From the NCBI RefSeq assembly GCF_002102265.1, contig NZ_LQPG01000055.1:89422-153421 (forward strand): 64,000 bases of DNA. Reading direction: 5' to 3'. The stretch's first letter is position 1. Each line of letters starts with the position of its first letter. Below the pieces are notes generated by a model. That model saw nothing but the letters and a program-made list of their open reading frames with translations. It was not told the origin of the DNA and ran no database searches. Origin of the DNA: Mycolicibacter longobardus (GTDB taxonomy: Bacteria; Actinomycetota; Actinomycetes; Mycobacteriales; Mycobacteriaceae). Below, piece after piece: positions 61,322 through 64,000 of the stretch. The translations under genes and the position numbers were made by a program.

Positions 61322-62402
61322 ACTTCGTCACGGTCTCGGCCAGCTCCTCGTCCGGATCGGATTCGGCGACGATCCCGCCGCCGGCGTGGGCCAGCGCGGA
61401 TCGCCGGTCGGCGGACAGTTGGGCGCACCGGATCGACACCACCCACCGGCCGTCGCCGCCGGCGTCGCACCAGCCGACCGCGCCGGCGTAGAAACCCCGG
61501 TCACCCTCCAGCTCAGTGATGAGGTCGACCGCGGCTGCCGTCGGCACTCCGCCGACCGCGGCCGTCGGGTGCAGCGCCAGCGCCAAATCCAGTGCGGTGG
61601 TGGAGGTATCGCGTAGCCGGCCGGTGATCGGGGTGTTCAGGTGCCACACCGCGGCGGTGCCGGTCAGCCGCGGCTCCGAAGCGACGTCCAGTTCGGTGCA
61701 CAGCGGCTCGAGTGCGGCGCGCAACTGGTCGACGACCAGTTGATGCTCGTGGCGGTTCTTGCCGGATTCGGCCAGGGCCGCCCCGTTGGCGGCGTCGACG
61801 GCGGGGTCGTCGGAGGAGCGCGGCGCCGAGCCGGCGAATGGCCGGCAGGTGACCCGGTCGCCCTCGCGGGCGACCAGCAACTCCGGGCTGGCCCCCACCA
61901 GGGCCGTGCCGGTGTACTCACCTCCGGCGGCGCTCAGGTCCACCAGATAGCCGTAGCCGCTCGGGTCGGCGGCGACCAGCCGGCGCAGGACGGTTCCGGC
62001 GTCCAGGGGGGCGTCGGCGGCCAGTCGCAGCCCGCGGGCCAGCACCACTTTGTGCAGGCCGCCCTGCGGGACGGTCAGTTCGCTCAGGGCCCGGCGGATC
62101 CGGGCGCGATGATCGTCGGGCTGCGGGATCTGCGCGACGATGCGCACCGCGGGCAGTGTCGCTTCGGGTTCCGGGGGCAGTGCGTCGGCACGTCGCAGCT
62201 CCCGCGGGACGAACAGCGCGGCGGGCGCACCCGGTCGGAAAGGCAACGCGCCCATCACTATTGGAGCTTCGCCGGCGGACAGGGCGGCCCGGGCCGCGGC
62301 GACGTCGGCGAAACCGGTGGCGATCGCGTCACCCGACAGCGTCCCGGCCGGGCCGGACAGCACGAACGCCGGCGATGTTCTCGGTGTTGGCGGTGTTTTC
62401 AA
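61263..62402 (-). CDS. entC: Isochorismate synthase
   Basis: A 379-residue chorismate-utilising enzyme (chorismate to isochorismate) for menaquinone or salicylate-type siderophore precursors. Seen: HKVVLARGLRL, YLVDLS, the FAGSAPRS turn, KNRHEHQLVVDQLR, HPTAAVGGVPTAAA, GDRGFYAGAVGWCD and AGGGIVAESDPDEELAET with the Mg-binding Glu. The start is TTG at 62402 inside the gpm2 stop (TTGA), giving nearly the length of Rv3215 (372). The longer frame upstream is a shadow of gpm2. Confidence 0.92.
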   Translation of the reverse strand: MKTPPTPRTSPAFVLSGPAGTLSGDAIATGFADVAAARAALSAGEAPIVMGALPFRPGAPAALFVPRELRRADALPPEPEATLPAVRIVAQIPQPDDHRARIRRALSELTVPQGGLHKVVLARGLRLAADAPLDAGTVLRRLVAADPSGYGYLVDLSAAGGEYTGTALVGASPELLVAREGDRVTCRPFAGSAPRSSDDPAVDAANGAALAESGKNRHEHQLVVDQLRAALEPLCTELDVASEPRLTGTAAVWHLNTPITGRLRDTSTTALDLALALHPTAAVGGVPTAAAVDLITELEGDRGFYAGAVGWCDAGGDGRWVVSIRCAQLSADRRSALAHAGGGIVAESDPDEELAETVTKFSTILSALGVAPPSAAPPG

Positions 62403-63004
62403 GGCCCTTCGGTCCTTGGTCCGGTCAGTCCGAGCGCGACGAGCTGGCGCAACCCGTGCTCGAACCCGCAGACGGCGGCCGACCCCACGGCCATCCTGAA
62501 ACGCGTTCCGTCGGCCAACGGCCGCTCGAGCCAGCGGGCGATCACCGCTCGGGAGAAGTGACCGTGGCTGACGAACACCACGTCGCGCGAGACCAGCTGC
62601 CGCAGCGCCAACGCGACCATCCGGTCCGCGCGGTCGCTGACCTGAGCCACTGTCTCGCCGCCGGTACTGCCGTGGGTCCAGATCAACCAGTCGGGTTCGG
62701 TTCGGCGGATCTGTGCGGTGGTCAGCCCCTCGTGGCGCCCGTAGTCCCATTCGGCGAGGTCGTCGGAGACCTCGTCGACGTGCAGTCCGGCGAGCTCGGC
62801 GGTCACCTGAGTGCGGCGGCGCGGGCTGGCGAGCACCAGCGGATTGTCCAGTTCGAGTTCCGCCAACATCGCGCGGGCGGCGACGGCCTGGCGCCGGCCG
62901 GCTTCGGTCAACTCCAAATCGGTGCGCCCGGTGTGCCGCCCGGTCCGAGACCACTCGGTTTCACCGTGGCGAAGCAGCAGCAGCCGGTGCTCCTCGATGC
63001 CCAC
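62399..63004 (-). CDS. gpm2: Histidine-phosphatase superfamily protein Gpm2 (Rv3214-like acid phosphatase)
   Basis: A 201-residue branch-1 histidine phosphatase. The phospho-His is in LLLRHGETEWS; the second His is in VFVSHGHFSRAVIARW; the Glu is in LAEWDYGRHEGL. Named gpm2 in M. tuberculosis but shown there to be a phosphatase rather than a mutase (family knowledge). GTG 63004 chosen by length. Coupled to entC by a TTGA overlap; divergent from the ParA-like gene. Confidence 0.92.
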   Translation of the reverse strand: MGIEEHRLLLLRHGETEWSRTGRHTGRTDLELTEAGRRQAVAARAMLAELELDNPLVLASPRRRTQVTAELAGLHVDEVSDDLAEWDYGRHEGLTTAQIRRTEPDWLIWTHGSTGGETVAQVSDRADRMVALALRQLVSRDVVFVSHGHFSRAVIARWLERPLADGTRFRMAVGSAAVCGFEHGLRQLVALGLTGPRTEGP

Positions 63005-63082
63005 GTCCGTCGATTCTGCCCGACTGCGGACACCGGCCCGCGTTTGGCGCTGCGCGGACGCAAGCCGTGCCAGTATGTCGGT

Positions 63083-63883
63083 GTGACGGGGATGCGGATC
63101 TTGGCGGTTGCCAACCAGAAAGGCGGCGTGGCCAAGACCACGACGGTGGCGTCGCTGGGAGCGGCGATGGCCGAGCAGGGTCGACGGGTGCTGCTGGTCG
63201 ACCTCGATCCGCAGGGCTGCCTGACGTTCTCGCTGGGACACGACCCCGACAAGCTGCCGGTGTCGGTGCATGAGGTGTTGCTCGGAGAGGTGGAACCCAA
63301 CGCCGCACTGGTGCCGACCGCTGAAGGCATGACCCTGCTGCCGGCCAATATCGACCTGGCCGGCGCCGAGGCGATGCTGCTGATGCGGGCCGGTCGCGAG
63401 TACGCCCTGCAGCGGGCGCTGGACAAACTGGACGGCCAGTTCGACGTGGTCGTCATCGACTGCCCGCCATCGCTGGGGGTGCTCACCCTCAACGGTCTGA
63501 CCGCGGCCGGTGAGGTGATCGTGCCGCTGCAGTGCGAGACCCTGGCCCACCGGGGCGTCGGCCAGTTCCTGCGTACCGTCGCCGACGTCCAGCAGATCAC
63601 CAACCCGAAGCTGCGCCTGCTGGGCGCGTTGCCCACGCTCTACGACTCGCGTACCACCCACAGTCGTGACGTGTTGCTCGACATCGCCGACCGGTACGGC
63701 CTGCCGGTGCTGGCGCCGCCCATCCCGCGAACCGTGCGTTTCGCCGAGGCCAGCGCATCGGGGGCCTCGGTGATCGCCGGCCGCAAGAACAAGGGCGCGC
63801 AGGCCTATCGGGAGCTGGCTGAGTCGCTGCTCAGGCACTGGAAGAACGGCAAGGCGCTGCCCACCTTCGCCCCCGAGATCTAG
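63083..63883 (+). CDS. ParA/Soj-like ATPase (Rv3213c-like)
   Basis: A 266-residue deviant-Walker ATPase: VANQKGGVAKTTT (KGGxxKTT) near the N-terminus, LLVDLDPQG (Walker A') and VVVIDCPPSLG (Walker B). ParA proteins position DNA or other cargo; this one is not next to parB and is a chromosomal orphan ParA. GTG at 63083 gives exactly the length of Rv3213c (266); ATG 63092 is the alternative. Confidence 0.92.
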   Translation: MTGMRILAVANQKGGVAKTTTVASLGAAMAEQGRRVLLVDLDPQGCLTFSLGHDPDKLPVSVHEVLLGEVEPNAALVPTAEGMTLLPANIDLAGAEAMLLMRAGREYALQRALDKLDGQFDVVVIDCPPSLGVLTLNGLTAAGEVIVPLQCETLAHRGVGQFLRTVADVQQITNPKLRLLGALPTLYDSRTTHSRDVLLDIADRYGLPVLAPPIPRTVRFAEASASGASVIAGRKNKGAQAYRELAESLLRHWKNGKALPTFAPEI

Positions 63884-63936
63884 CCAGCCGCCGCGCCCCA
63901 TCCCCGCGCCCATCCCCCGCGAAGATTGCTCCTATG

Positions 63937-64000
63937 TCAAGCAGCGGTGGCGTGGGGTGTAGGGCGTCGTGATTTCTCGTCGGTGTGGAGGCGGTTGTAG
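63937..64000 (-). other. Partial open frame at window edge, possibly a transposase C-terminus
   Basis: On the minus strand the last 21 codons read YNRLHTDEKSRRPTPHATAA then stop (TGA at 63937-63939) and the frame is open to the window edge. The composition resembles the tail of an insertion-sequence transposase. M. tuberculosis has a plus-strand gene (Rv3212) after the ParA gene instead. Only 64 bases are visible, so this is tentative. Confidence 0.3.

Overview
The window is high-GC chromosomal DNA from a mycobacterium. The gene order alkB-rubA-rubB-tetR-sahH-tmk-mtrA-mtrB-lpqB, then comF-hpf-secA1, ppk2-desA3-rsgA-aroA, and sigH-rshA-TB7.3-pdtaS-whiB1-entC-gpm2-parA follows the Rv3252c to Rv3213c stretch of M. 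tuberculosis (comparison from memory, no search run). PE/PPE genes and a PPE remnant agree with this. The species cannot be named from the sequence.

Left edge (1-6.0 kb) is accessory. It holds the end of a cation-efflux transporter, a translationally coupled orphan protein resembling the Csb1/Cas7 (GSU0053) subunit of type I-U/I-G CRISPR systems with no array or other cas gene nearby, a decayed PPE start, a DUF1275 membrane protein, and a leftward cyclase-hydrolase-thioesterase operon. From 6.1 to 15.0 kb runs a conserved block: alkane hydroxylase with two rubredoxins and a TetR, SahH, Tmk, and the MtrAB-LpqB cell-cycle and envelope operon. lpqB carries an in-frame insertion of two 57-bp repeat units found at two other places in the window.

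From 15.0 to 33.2 kb the M. tuberculosis order is interrupted. This block has a 1427-residue secreted protein built almost wholly of 14-residue leucine/glycine repeats, two small membrane or secreted proteins, a complete DosR locus (tgs1, Rv3131-like nitroreductase, dosS, dosR) with candidate DosR boxes, and an operon of slipin, a metal-binding membrane protein and a quinol-type nitric oxide reductase. The NO/hypoxia sensor therefore lies about 3 kb from an NO-detoxifying enzyme.

From 33 to 46 kb the conserved order resumes (comF, hpf, secA1, a degenerate WS/DGAT, ppk2, the desA3 desaturase and its reductase with a shared promoter motif, then rsgA and aroA). From 46 to 55 kb lie a PE/PPE pair, SRAP, a two-component pair, a methyltransferase, and a TetR-centred cluster (SDR, TetR, CsbD-like, STAS) with four copies of the palindrome GTTTAC-N3-GTAAAC. 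The right end (55-64 kb) carries redox and signalling genes (sigH/rshA, pdtaS, whiB1), the tiny ribosomal protein bL37, a lipid kinase, entC, gpm2 and a ParA-like ATPase, and ends in what may be the tail of a transposase. No tRNA, rRNA or CRISPR array was seen.
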